Shown here: positions 28,011 to 36,838 of the stretch, one piece after another
Numbering within the stretch: position 1 is the stretch's first letter
Layout of the letters: every line of letters begins with the position of its first letter
Assembly (NCBI RefSeq): GCF_003718735.1
Contig: NZ_CP033460.1
Coordinates: 248,001-312,000, forward strand
DNA: 64,000 bases
From: Staphylococcus debuckii
GTDB taxonomy: Bacteria; Bacillota; Bacilli; Staphylococcales; Staphylococcaceae
Direction: 5' to 3'
Position numbers and translations under genes: made by a program
Notes under the pieces: model-generated
What the model saw: the letters and a program-made list of their open reading frames with translations, nothing else
Database searches by the model: none
Told to the model about the DNA's origin: nothing

Positions 28011-28058
28011 AAAAAGACCTTAAAGTTGAGATAACAATTTTTAAGGTCTTTATTTTTT
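28011..28058 (+). terminator. Terminator after rbsR
   Basis: AAAGACCTTAAA pairs with TTTAAGGTCTTT; a T run follows. Confidence 0.8.
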
Positions 28059-28101
28059 ATAATCAGCGCTATTTGAATATGACAAAAAATTTACATTGAG
28101 A

Positions 28102-28115
28102 TGAAAGCGTATACA
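28102..28115 (+). promoter_or_regulatory. Candidate cre (CcpA) site before rbsU
   Basis: TGAAAGCGTATACA fits the consensus TGWAARCGYTWNCW with one mismatch. It lies 24 bases before the rbsR operator palindrome, so ribose uptake is probably under catabolite repression. Confidence 0.55.
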
Positions 28116-28138
28116 GATTTAACTAAAAGTGCTATTAT

Positions 28139-28158
28139 TTAGTAAAACGTTTTACTAA
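28139..28158 (+). promoter_or_regulatory. RbsR operator palindrome
   Basis: A perfect 20-bp palindrome, TTAGTAAAACGTTTTACTAA, with the central CG typical of LacI-family operators. It stands 44 bases before the rbsU start. Confidence 0.75.
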
Positions 28159-28201
28159 GTCTGAAATTTACGAAATAAATATAAAAATAGAGGTGTAAAT
28201 T

Positions 28202-29083
28202 ATGAATATGGTAGCACTATTAATTGGCTTAGGGCCTTTGCTAGGTTGGGGTTTATTTCCAACAATCGCATCGAAATTCGGCGGTAAACCTGTTAACCAA
28301 ATTATAGGAACCACGGTTGGTACTTTAATTTTTGCAAGTGTCTTTTACGCATTTACGGCTAGAGACTTTCCGACTGGAATGGATTTGTTCTTTGCAATTT
28401 TGTCAGGAGCAGGTTGGAGTTTCGGTCAAATCTTAACCTTTAAAGCATTTGAATACATCGGTTCATCACGTGCGATGCCGGTGACAACCGCCTTTCAATT
28501 ATTAGGGGCATCACTTTGGGGTGTATTCGCGCTTGGCAACTGGCCGGGTGTGACGAATAAAATTATCGGTTTTATTGCGTTAATTGTCATTTTAATCGGT
28601 GCACGTATGACTGTCTGGAGTGAGAAATCCGAAGCAACTGACAGCGGCAACTTACGCAAAGCGGTGATTATCTTATTGATTGGTGAAATCGGTTATTGGT
28701 TATATTCAGCGGCACCACAAGCGACAGATATCGGCGGTAAAAATGCCTTCTTACCGCAAGCTATCGGTATGTTGCTAGTAGCTGTGATTTATGGTTTGAT
28801 GAATGTGAAAAAAGATAATCCATTTACCAATAAAATTACTTGGCTGCAAATTATTTCAGGCTTCTTCTTCGCCTTTGCCGCATTGACTTACTTAATTTCT
28901 GCACAACCTAATATGAATGGTTTAGCAACAGGCTTTATCCTGTCACAAACTTCTGTTGTATTAGCAACCTTAACAGGTATTTATTTCTTGAACCAACGCA
29001 AGACTTCTAAAGAAATGGTCATTACTGTGGTTGGTTTAATCCTTATTCTCGCAGCCGCAACAGTAACAGTCTTTATTAAATAA
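28202..29083 (+). CDS. rbsU: Ribose uptake protein (GRP/DMT transporter)
   Basis: A 293-aa membrane protein with about ten spans of the glucose/ribose porter family. It opens LIGLGPLLGWGLFPTIASKFGG and has the family signature around GWSFGQILTFKAFEYIGSS. In staphylococci and lactobacilli RbsU replaces the ribose ABC transporter. AGAGGTG precedes the ATG. First gene of rbsUDK. Confidence 0.88.
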   Translation: MNMVALLIGLGPLLGWGLFPTIASKFGGKPVNQIIGTTVGTLIFASVFYAFTARDFPTGMDLFFAILSGAGWSFGQILTFKAFEYIGSSRAMPVTTAFQLLGASLWGVFALGNWPGVTNKIIGFIALIVILIGARMTVWSEKSEATDSGNLRKAVIILLIGEIGYWLYSAAPQATDIGGKNAFLPQAIGMLLVAVIYGLMNVKKDNPFTNKITWLQIISGFFFAFAALTYLISAQPNMNGLATGFILSQTSVVLATLTGIYFLNQRKTSKEMVITVVGLILILAAATVTVFIK

Positions 29084-29101
29084 TTAAGGGAGAGAAAGAA
29101 A

Positions 29102-29506
29102 ATGAAGAAAACACCTTTACTTAATAGTCAGGTTTCTCAAGCAGTAGCGACAATAGGTCATTTCGATTTATTAACGATTAATGATGCAGGCATGCCGATT
29201 CCAAATGATGAACGTCGTATTGATTTGGCAGTAACTAAAGAATTGCCGCGTTTTATTGATGTCCTAGAAACAGTGTTGACTGAAATGGAAATTCAGAAGA
29301 TATATCTAGCGGAAGAGATTAAAATGTATAATCCAGAACAATTAAAGGCAATTAAAGAATTGATTGATGAGGATGTCGAGATTGAGTTCATTCCACATTC
29401 ACAAATGAAGGAATATTTAAGACATCCATTAAACAAAGGGAACATACGTACAGGAGAAATCACACCGTTTTCTAATATTATTTTGGAATCTAATGTGACA
29501 TTTTAA
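29102..29506 (+). CDS. rbsD: D-ribose pyranase
   Basis: 134 aa. It interconverts pyranose and furanose forms of ribose, feeding RbsK. Conserved blocks are the start [17 protein letters not shown] with the catalytic His, DAGMPIP, and ending [18 protein letters not shown]. Normal family length. It lies 18 bases after rbsU, 18 before rbsK. Confidence 0.92.
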   Translation: MKKTPLLNSQVSQAVATIGHFDLLTINDAGMPIPNDERRIDLAVTKELPRFIDVLETVLTEMEIQKIYLAEEIKMYNPEQLKAIKELIDEDVEIEFIPHSQMKEYLRHPLNKGNIRTGEITPFSNIILESNVTF

Positions 29507-29524
29507 CGAGAGGAGAAATTGTTT

Positions 29525-30439
29525 ATGGCAAACAAAGTTGTAATTTTGGGGTCAACAAATGTTGATCAATTCTTAACTGTAGAACGTTATGCGAAACCTG
29601 GGGAAACGTTGCATGTGGAAAAAGGACAACAATCATACGGCGGCGGTAAAGGTGCTAATCAAGCAATTGCGACAGCGCGTATGAATGCTGATACAACGTT
29701 TATTTCTAAAGTCGGTAAAGATGGTTTGGCAGAATTTATGTTTGCTGATTTTAAAGAAGCGGGCATGAATATTAATTACATTTTAGAATCTGAAACAGAG
29801 GATACAGGGCAAGCATTTATTACAGTTGATGCAGAAGGCAGTAATACAATTTATGTATATGGCGGTGCGAATATGGCGATTACGCCTGAAGATGTGGATA
29901 AAGCCGCTTCAGAAATTAAACATGCAGATTATATCGTTGCACAATTAGAAGTGCCGGTTCCTGCTATTATCCAAGCCTTTAAAATTGCGAGAGCAGCAGG
30001 TGTGACAACGATATTAAATCCTGCGCCGGCTGAAACATTACCAGAAGAATTATTAGGACTGATTGATGTCATTATCCCTAATGAATTTGAAGCTGAAAAC
30101 TTATCTGGCATCCCAGTGACAGATGAAAAGTCTATGGCACAAAATGCAGACTATTTCTTAGGGTTAGGTATCAAAGTTGTGGTTATTACTTTAGGAGAAC
30201 AAGGAACATATTATGCCGTAGAAGGCGATTCAGGTCTTGTACAAGCTTATACAGTACAAGCAGTAGATACGACAGCAGCAGGCGATACCTTTATCGGTGC
30301 CTTTGTCAGCCGTTTCGATGTGGATACTATGAACTTAGTTGAAACAATTGATTATGCCAATAAAGCAGCTTCGCTTACTGTTCAGAAACCTGGTGCGCAA
30401 GCTTCTATACCATTAGCAAATGAAGTAGATGAAATTTAA
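29525..30439 (+). CDS. rbsK: Ribokinase
   Basis: 304 aa, PfkB family. It phosphorylates ribose to ribose 5-phosphate. N-terminal GSTNVDQFL and the GGGKGANQA motif bind sugar; the C-terminal signature DTTAAGDTFIGAF holds the catalytic Asp and anion hole. ATG 29525 is preferred over TTG 29519, because GGAG lies 9 bases before the ATG and only 3 before the TTG. Last gene of rbsUDK. No strong terminator separates it from the converging fadA. Confidence 0.92.
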   Translation: MANKVVILGSTNVDQFLTVERYAKPGETLHVEKGQQSYGGGKGANQAIATARMNADTTFISKVGKDGLAEFMFADFKEAGMNINYILESETEDTGQAFITVDAEGSNTIYVYGGANMAITPEDVDKAASEIKHADYIVAQLEVPVPAIIQAFKIARAAGVTTILNPAPAETLPEELLGLIDVIIPNEFEAENLSGIPVTDEKSMAQNADYFLGLGIKVVVITLGEQGTYYAVEGDSGLVQAYTVQAVDTTAAGDTFIGAFVSRFDVDTMNLVETIDYANKAASLTVQKPGAQASIPLANEVDEI

Positions 30440-30480
30440 AAAGCGAACCGCTTAACAGCAGTCCGCTACTTTAACTCTAT

Positions 30481-31665
30481 CTATCTCACATATTCGAATA
30501 TTCCAGCTGCACCCATACCTGCTCCGATACACATGGACACCATGCCATATTTTGTATCGGGGCGTTTTTTCATTTCTGAGAGTAAGCGTGCAGTTAATAT
30601 GGCACCGGTTGCGCCTAAAGGGTGACCTAAGGAAATTGCGCCGCCATTCACATTGGTAATATCTGTATTAAGTTTGACTTCTCTAATAGAAGCTACAGTT
30701 TGAGAGGCAAAGGCTTCATTTAACTCAATTAAGTCGATATCATCAATGGACAGGTCAGTCAGTGATAACACTTCTGGTATTGCATATGCAGGACCGATAC
30801 CCATAACTTTAGGATCCACACCGACTGCTTTAAATCCTACAAAGCGTGCAATAGGAGTGACACCTAGCTCCTTGACTTTATCTCCAGACATCAGTACCAC
30901 AAATCCAGTGCCATCTGAAAGAGGAGCAGAAGTCCCAGCAGTCACTGTGCCGTCTCTCTTAAACACGGTTGGTAAAGTGGCTAAGATTTCTTCACTCGTT
31001 TCTGGACGAATGAATTCATCTTGAGAGAAGGTTTCTTGTCCGACTTTCGGCCCTTTCTCAGTATATTCGACAGTATTGACTTCAATTGGGATAATTTCAT
31101 CTTCGAACTTGCCGTCAGCTTGTGCTTGGGCTGCACGTTGATGACTTTGTACTGCATATTGATCTTGTTCATTACGTGAAACGTTGTATTGGTCGGCTAC
31201 ATTTTCAGCTGTCAGTCCCATAGGGTAAGACACCCCGGCGTCTTCTTCTTGCAATGTAGGGTTATTCGTTGGCTCATTGCCGCCCATGGGTACAGCTCCC
31301 ATAAATTCAATGCCGCCAGCGACTAAGACATCGCCTTGACCGGCTATAATTTCATTGGCCGCAGTCGCAATAGTTTGTAACCCGGAAGAGCAGTAACGAT
31401 TAACAGTTTGGCCGGGTACACTATCAGGCAAGCCTGCACGCAAAGCAATCGTACGTGCGGTATTCATACCTTGTAATCCTTCGGGAAAGGCAGTGCCGAC
31501 AATGACATCTTCAACCATTTCAGGTTTAAAGTTGCCGTCTACACGTTCTAATACACCTTTCAAGACTTTCGCCGCTACATCATCTGGTCTTTCATGGACA
31601 AATGCGCCGTTTTTGGCTTTGGCTACTGCTGAACGTCCATAAGCTACAATATATGCTTCTCGCAT
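30481..31665 (-). CDS. fadA: Acetyl-CoA acyltransferase (3-ketoacyl-CoA thiolase)
   Basis: 394 aa, thiolase family; cleaves 3-ketoacyl-CoA in beta-oxidation. Active-site Cys in NRYCSSGLQ, His in GHPLGATGA and second Cys in MCIGAGMG are all present. ATG 31665 has GAGAGG 9 bases upstream, better than the ATGs at 31674 and 31671. Last gene of the cluster fadX-E-D-B-A, 23-32 bases after fadB. Confidence 0.9.
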   Translation of the reverse strand: MREAYIVAYGRSAVAKAKNGAFVHERPDDVAAKVLKGVLERVDGNFKPEMVEDVIVGTAFPEGLQGMNTARTIALRAGLPDSVPGQTVNRYCSSGLQTIATAANEIIAGQGDVLVAGGIEFMGAVPMGGNEPTNNPTLQEEDAGVSYPMGLTAENVADQYNVSRNEQDQYAVQSHQRAAQAQADGKFEDEIIPIEVNTVEYTEKGPKVGQETFSQDEFIRPETSEEILATLPTVFKRDGTVTAGTSAPLSDGTGFVVLMSGDKVKELGVTPIARFVGFKAVGVDPKVMGIGPAYAIPEVLSLTDLSIDDIDLIELNEAFASQTVASIREVKLNTDITNVNGGAISLGHPLGATGAILTARLLSEMKKRPDTKYGMVSMCIGAGMGAAGIFEYVR

Positions 31666-31697
31666 GCTCATCATCCTCTCTCTTTATCTTTTCGCAA

Positions 31698-33959
31698 TCA
31701 GTTGCGTAATGGTTTGCCTGTTTCCAGCATGTGACTAATACGTTCGTAGGTCTTTTTCGTTTTCAGCAACTCTATAAAGTTTTCTTTTTCCAAAGTTTGA
31801 ATGTAGCGCTGGTTAACGAAAGTATTGCGCGGCAAGTTTCCGCCTGCTAGGACGGTGGCGATACGCAATGCGATGTTGTAATCGTGCTCGCTGATAAAGT
31901 GTCCTTTGACTTGTGCGTCTAACTGGCCTTCTGCGTTGGCTCTGAAATCTTCACCGAGTGCAATGTATTGCTGTTTAGGTGTTGGAATGTAGTTGGTATC
32001 TGCTTCGAATTGGGCGCGTTTTAGTGCGATTTCGATACGTTTTTCTTTGTTGAAAATAATAGTGTCAGTGTCTCTTAAGTAGCCGTAGCGTTTGGCTTCG
32101 TAGGCATTAGTAGAGACTTTCGCAAATCCGATATTCATCAATACTTTAGACATGCTGGCTTGTTTATCGTCTGCTTTATGAGAGGTACGCAAGATGCGAT
32201 CGGCCATTTCAGCTAAGCCGCCTCCGCTAGGCAGTAATCCTACGCCGGCTTCAACTAATCCGATATAAGTCTCACTCGCAGCCACAACGAATGGAGAGTA
32301 CAGAACGAGTTCGCAACCTCCGCCGAGCGCACGTCCATGAACTGCAGTCACGACTGGTTTCAAACTGTATTTTAAGCGGTTGAAGCTGTAATGTAATTTC
32401 TCGATCGCATGGGCGATAGTTTCATCTACTACATTCTCTTCATAGGCTTTCTTCATTTGATATAAGTTGGCTCCAACACTGAAGTTATTGCCGTCTGCGT
32501 AAATGACCATACTGGAGAAATCTTGATTTTCCAGCATATCAATCGCTTCTACTAAATCATCATTGAAATCGTCTGTAATCACATTGTTCTTACTTTGCAA
32601 TTTCAGTAACAATTGATTGCCGTTTGCGATAGATAATTTAGAATCTCGATTATCCCAGATTTCTTCGTCTACGAAATCAGAAACGGGTGTGACATTTTCA
32701 ATCGTTTCTCCTTCTTCATAGAAGCTGCCGTTTACTTCATTTAACCAGTCCGGCAAGTCTCCGAGTTCATCTTCCATACGCGCTTTAACACGGTCGAAGC
32801 CCATTAAGTCCCATAGTTGGAAAGGCCCGAGTTTCCAGTTGAAGCCCCAGACGATGGCACGGTCGATATCTCTGAAATCATCAGCAGCTTTTGGAATGTT
32901 TTTAGCTGAATAATAAAAGTTATTACGCAATGTTTCCCATAAGAATTTGCCAGCTTTATCATCAGTGTTGAAGATAATATCTAAATTATGTTTCAAGTCT
33001 TTAGTAAATTCTGCCAGGATCGGTAATTGAGGCGGCTCGACAGGAATATAATCGCCGGTTTCTGGATCATAAACCAGACGTTGTTTCTTCTCTTTATCTT
33101 TTTTATAGAAACCTTGTTTTGTCTTGCGACCTAAAGCGCCTGCTTCAAACAGTTGATTCGGCAGTTGCGCATCTTGGAAAAAAGGTGCTTCATCTGGATC
33201 TTGCTGCAAACCTCTGATAACCGAAACAGCAATATCTAAACCGACTAAATCTGTCAGTGCATAAGTTCCGGTTTTAGGTCGTCCGATGGCTTTACCTGTC
33301 AACGCATCTACTTCCGGAATCGAGAAGCCTTGTTGTTCTGCACGATACATGACATCATTCATAGAATGGGTACCGATGCGATTGGCTACGAAACCAGGAA
33401 CATCATGTGCAATCACGACACCTTTTCCTAAGATGTTAGTTGCGAAATCGCTGACTTCTTCAACTGCCTCTGGATCTGTTTCTGGGGTAGGTATCACTTC
33501 AACTAATTTCATGATGCGCGGCGGGTTGAAGAAATGAAGCCCGAAGAAACGTGCTTTATCTGCTGAATCAAATGACTTTGCGATAGCATTGATAGGAATA
33601 CCTGAAGTGTTTGTCGCAAAGAGGGCATCTGCTTTCGCATGCTTTGTGACAGCTTGCCACACCTGGTGTTTGATATCTAAGTCTTCTTTCACGGCTTCGA
33701 TATATAAATCCGCATCATCATTTTCTAAATCCTCATGGAAATTACCATAAGATAGGTTGTCCGCTAAATCTAAATCGAAGAGTAGGGGACGTTTCTTATC
33801 TGTAATGATTTCATAAGCTTTTTTCGAAATTTTATTAGGACTGTTTTCATCTATTACGATGTCTAAAAGTTTGACTTTTAAACCTGCATTGACCAACATT
33901 GCCGCCAATTGAGCGCCCATTGTACCAGCGCCTAAGACGGTTACTTTTCTGATTGTCAT
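31698..33959 (-). CDS. fadB: Bifunctional 3-hydroxyacyl-CoA dehydrogenase / enoyl-CoA hydratase
   Basis: 753 aa. The N-terminal 3-hydroxyacyl-CoA dehydrogenase (GAGTMGAQLAAMLVNAGL; HFFNPPRIMKLVE; TGTYALTDLVGLD) precedes a C-terminal crotonase domain (about 450-640; HGRALGGGCELVLY, EAGVGLLPSGGG). This order is the reverse of E. coli FadB and matches B. subtilis FadN. ATG 33959 has GGGAGG 7 bases upstream. The Glu of EAGVGL and the oxyanion-hole HGRALGGG are intact, so both activities are likely retained. Confidence 0.9.
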   Translation of the reverse strand: MTIRKVTVLGAGTMGAQLAAMLVNAGLKVKLLDIVIDENSPNKISKKAYEIITDKKRPLLFDLDLADNLSYGNFHEDLENDDADLYIEAVKEDLDIKHQVWQAVTKHAKADALFATNTSGIPINAIAKSFDSADKARFFGLHFFNPPRIMKLVEVIPTPETDPEAVEEVSDFATNILGKGVVIAHDVPGFVANRIGTHSMNDVMYRAEQQGFSIPEVDALTGKAIGRPKTGTYALTDLVGLDIAVSVIRGLQQDPDEAPFFQDAQLPNQLFEAGALGRKTKQGFYKKDKEKKQRLVYDPETGDYIPVEPPQLPILAEFTKDLKHNLDIIFNTDDKAGKFLWETLRNNFYYSAKNIPKAADDFRDIDRAIVWGFNWKLGPFQLWDLMGFDRVKARMEDELGDLPDWLNEVNGSFYEEGETIENVTPVSDFVDEEIWDNRDSKLSIANGNQLLLKLQSKNNVITDDFNDDLVEAIDMLENQDFSSMVIYADGNNFSVGANLYQMKKAYEENVVDETIAHAIEKLHYSFNRLKYSLKPVVTAVHGRALGGGCELVLYSPFVVAASETYIGLVEAGVGLLPSGGGLAEMADRILRTSHKADDKQASMSKVLMNIGFAKVSTNAYEAKRYGYLRDTDTIIFNKEKRIEIALKRAQFEADTNYIPTPKQQYIALGEDFRANAEGQLDAQVKGHFISEHDYNIALRIATVLAGGNLPRNTFVNQRYIQTLEKENFIELLKTKKTYERISHMLETGKPLRN

Positions 33960-34004
33960 AATCATTCCTCCCGTTGAGTAAGCTATTTATCATTGATTTC
34001 AGTA

Positions 34005-35213
34005 TTAAACAAAAGCAGATTCTCCAGTGAGTGCACGACCGATGACGAGGGCGTTGATTTCATGTGTACCTTCATACGTATAGACAGCCTCTGCATCTGA
34101 GAAGAAACGTGCAATGTCGTATTCACCTGCTAAGATACCGTTACCTCCTGTGATACCGCGTCCCATCGCAGCCGATTCACGATATCTTAAAGCGTTCATC
34201 ATTTTCGCTGCAGAAGTTGCGACTTCATCATACTCGCCATGTTCTTGCATACGTGCTAAAGCGGCACAGGTAGACATCGCTTGAGCTAAATTGCCTTGAA
34301 TCATCGCCAGTTTTTCTTGCACTAACTGGTAGTGGCTGATAGATTTACCGAATTGTTTACGTTGTTTCACATAATCTAAAGTGGCGCGTAAAGTTCCGGC
34401 TATGCCTCCTGTAGCCATGTAGGCCACTCCGGCACGTGTAGAGTAGAGGATTTTCGCAATATCTTTAAAGCTGTTGATGTTTTGCAAGCGCTCCTCTTCA
34501 CTGACTTCTACGTTTTTGAATGTGATAAGTGCATTCGGTACAATGCGTAAGGCGATTTTATCTTGCAACACTTCAATATCAACGCCTTCTTGTTCAGGGC
34601 GTATGACAAAGCAATGAGGTTTGCCGGTTTCTTTATTTACCGCAAAGACCGGCATGACATCTGCGACATTAGCGCCGCCGATCCACTTTTTAGAACCATT
34701 AATAATCCACTTATCGCCTTTCTTTTCAGCTACCGTTTCAAGCCCGCCTGCGACATCTGAACCATGATCAGGTTCTGTCAATGCGAAACAAGTACGTAAC
34801 TCATGCGATTGTAATTTCGGGACGTATTTAGCGACTTGTTCTTTACTGCCTCCGAATAAGAAAGCGTTGTGTCCTAAGCCTTGATGCACCCCGAGTAAAG
34901 TAATGAGTGAAACATCAAAACGTCCGATAGTATAAGATAAAAAGAATTGAAAGAGCTGGCTCGGTGTCTTGGCACCTTCGCGTCCTTCGAAAAGTAATGG
35001 GTTAGTGAAGTACTGCAGCTTGCCCATTTCTTCGAAGAATCCTTCCGGGATGGTCGCATCAGCCCAATGTCGATTAATATCTTTACGGAATTTACTTTCT
35101 AACACATCATCTAATTGCTTGAGTACCTTTATTTCTCCCTCTGTTAACCCCTTAGAAATATTCATAATGTCTTCTGGATACAATTCTTTTAACACTTCTT
35201 CTTTGTGGCTCAT
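34005..35213 (-). CDS. fadD: Acyl-CoA dehydrogenase
   Basis: 402 aa flavoprotein for the first oxidation step of beta-oxidation. Motifs: CFALTEPDHGSDV (FAD/substrate), KKWIGGANVADV, RKQFGKSISHYQ, and the catalytic Glu in YEGTHEINALVIGRALTG. This end resembles glutaryl-CoA-dehydrogenase-like enzymes. ATG 35213 is chosen because AAGGGGG lies 8 bases before it; the frame open to 35249 adds nothing conserved. In staphylococcal naming this gene is fadD although it corresponds in activity to E. coli FadE. A perfect cre site lies just upstream. Confidence 0.85.
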   Translation of the reverse strand: MSHKEEVLKELYPEDIMNISKGLTEGEIKVLKQLDDVLESKFRKDINRHWADATIPEGFFEEMGKLQYFTNPLLFEGREGAKTPSQLFQFFLSYTIGRFDVSLITLLGVHQGLGHNAFLFGGSKEQVAKYVPKLQSHELRTCFALTEPDHGSDVAGGLETVAEKKGDKWIINGSKKWIGGANVADVMPVFAVNKETGKPHCFVIRPEQEGVDIEVLQDKIALRIVPNALITFKNVEVSEEERLQNINSFKDIAKILYSTRAGVAYMATGGIAGTLRATLDYVKQRKQFGKSISHYQLVQEKLAMIQGNLAQAMSTCAALARMQEHGEYDEVATSAAKMMNALRYRESAAMGRGITGGNGILAGEYDIARFFSDAEAVYTYEGTHEINALVIGRALTGESAFV

Positions 35214-35260
35214 AGTAAAATCCCCCTTATTTTGAAAAGCAGTAAGCATTTATCTATTGG

Positions 35261-35274
35261 TGTAAACGCTTACA
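35261..35274 (-). promoter_or_regulatory. Perfect cre (CcpA) site between fadE and fadD
   Basis: TGTAAACGCTTACA matches the cre consensus at every position and is nearly palindromic. It lies 47 bases before the fadD start and 17 after the fadE stop, inside the gene cluster. It could block elongation as a roadblock or control an internal promoter. Confidence 0.8.
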
Positions 35275-35291
35275 TATACTTCTAAAAATTT

Positions 35292-36809
35292 TTACTGATT
35301 CGCTTCTAAATGCTTTTGTGCTTTTTCATTCATGATTTCAGTGATTCTTAATTTATCGGGTTTCTGCGTCGTATTTAAAGGCATAGTTTCTACCGGTTCA
35401 TACATCTTCGGTACTTTGTAACCTGCTAAATATTCACGCATATGTGCATCGAGTTTCTCTGCGTAATCTGGATCGTCTTCGCGTAAAATAACTGCAGCTC
35501 CGATAGATTCTCCAAATTTCGGGTCATTGTAGCCAACTACTACGCAACGGTCGACAAGCGGGTGCTTCGCTAAAGCTGTTTCTACTTCAGAAGGAATAAC
35601 ATTTTCGCCGCCTGTAATAATCATTTCTTTTTTACGGTCAATGATGTAAAGGTCGCCGTCTTCATCCTTCTTCGCTAAATCGCCAGTTAAGAGATAGCCG
35701 TCTTGTAAGATTTCAGCTGTTTCGTCGGGTCGATTCCAATAACCTGGTGTGATATTACGCGCTTTAATGGCAAGCTCGCCGATTTCATCTGTACCTAAGT
35801 CATTGTGATCCTCATCTAAGATACGGGCATCTACAAACATGACAGCTTTGCCAATACTCATAGGTTTAGCTTGTGCATTATCAGGTGTATTAACCACGAC
35901 GAGCGGTGCTTCGGTTAAGCCGTAACCATTGATGATATTAATGCCATATTTCTTGAACGCTTCTTGGATACTCGGAAGTGGGTGAGAACCGCCTTGAATG
36001 ACATATTTGATAGCTTTGAAATCTTCAGGATTGAAGTTGTCTTGGCGAATCGTGCTGTAAAACATCGTAGGAATCATGATGAGGAAATCTGGATGGTATT
36101 TGGCAATTAATTGATTCATCGCTTCGCCTTCAAAATAGCGTTGTAAGATTAACGTTGCACCGGCCATCATTGAAGGAAGCACAGTATCGTTAAAGCCAAG
36201 TACGTGGAACATCGGAGTTCCGATGATAGTAGTATAGTCTGAGTTGAGTCGATATGTGAGTTGAATGTTAGCGCCATTATTCATAAAGGATTCATAAGAG
36301 AACATGACGCCTTTTGGTGTGCCTGTAGTACCGCTTGTATAAATTAATGCAGCAATATCGTCAGGTTCCACAGAGACTGATTGGAACGGACGGTAATGTT
36401 TCGGATTCGTCATATCGTTATAGGCTTTCGAATCGATATCCATATGCAACAGTTCTGGATCCACCAGTGTAAGTGAACTTAAATGCTTTTCAGCGTAAAA
36501 GAGTAATTTCAATCCAGAATCTTCTACGATGCCAGCAATTTCTTTCGGGTTGAGTCGCCAGTTCATCGGTAAGAAGATAATGCCTGTTTTGAAGGAAGCG
36601 GCCATTAAATCAATAACCGCTACATCATTTGGTGCAAAGATACCGACGACGTCACCTCGTTTGATACCTTGGTCTGTAAGATAGTTCGCTAAATTCTCAG
36701 CACGGATATTTAAATCTTGGTACGTCCATTCTGTGCCTTTGAACGGGTCAATCACTGCGGGTTTCTGTTCATCAAAATCTGATCTTGTTTTAATCCAATC
36801 GAAATTCAT
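35292..36809 (-). CDS. fadE: Fatty acyl-CoA synthetase (AMP-forming)
   Basis: 505 aa, ANL superfamily. ATP-binding IYTSGTTGTPKGVMFS, GYGLTEAPLVV, then LTGDLAKKDEDGDLYIIDRKKEMIITGG, and a C-terminal Lys in NTTQKPDKLR for adenylation. It activates fatty acids for the pathway. GGGGG precedes the ATG by 7 bases. Staphylococcal naming calls this fadE; E. coli calls the same activity FadD. Follows fadX by 29 bases. Confidence 0.87.
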   Translation of the reverse strand: MNFDWIKTRSDFDEQKPAVIDPFKGTEWTYQDLNIRAENLANYLTDQGIKRGDVVGIFAPNDVAVIDLMAASFKTGIIFLPMNWRLNPKEIAGIVEDSGLKLLFYAEKHLSSLTLVDPELLHMDIDSKAYNDMTNPKHYRPFQSVSVEPDDIAALIYTSGTTGTPKGVMFSYESFMNNGANIQLTYRLNSDYTTIIGTPMFHVLGFNDTVLPSMMAGATLILQRYFEGEAMNQLIAKYHPDFLIMIPTMFYSTIRQDNFNPEDFKAIKYVIQGGSHPLPSIQEAFKKYGINIINGYGLTEAPLVVVNTPDNAQAKPMSIGKAVMFVDARILDEDHNDLGTDEIGELAIKARNITPGYWNRPDETAEILQDGYLLTGDLAKKDEDGDLYIIDRKKEMIITGGENVIPSEVETALAKHPLVDRCVVVGYNDPKFGESIGAAVILREDDPDYAEKLDAHMREYLAGYKVPKMYEPVETMPLNTTQKPDKLRITEIMNEKAQKHLEANQ

Positions 36810-36838
36810 AAGTATACCCCCTTATCTATTTACATACT

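Noticed and set aside
30440..30480. Terminator between rbsK and fadA
   Set aside because: Only a weak, interrupted pairing is visible (AGCGAACCGCTT with AGCGG); I did not trust it.
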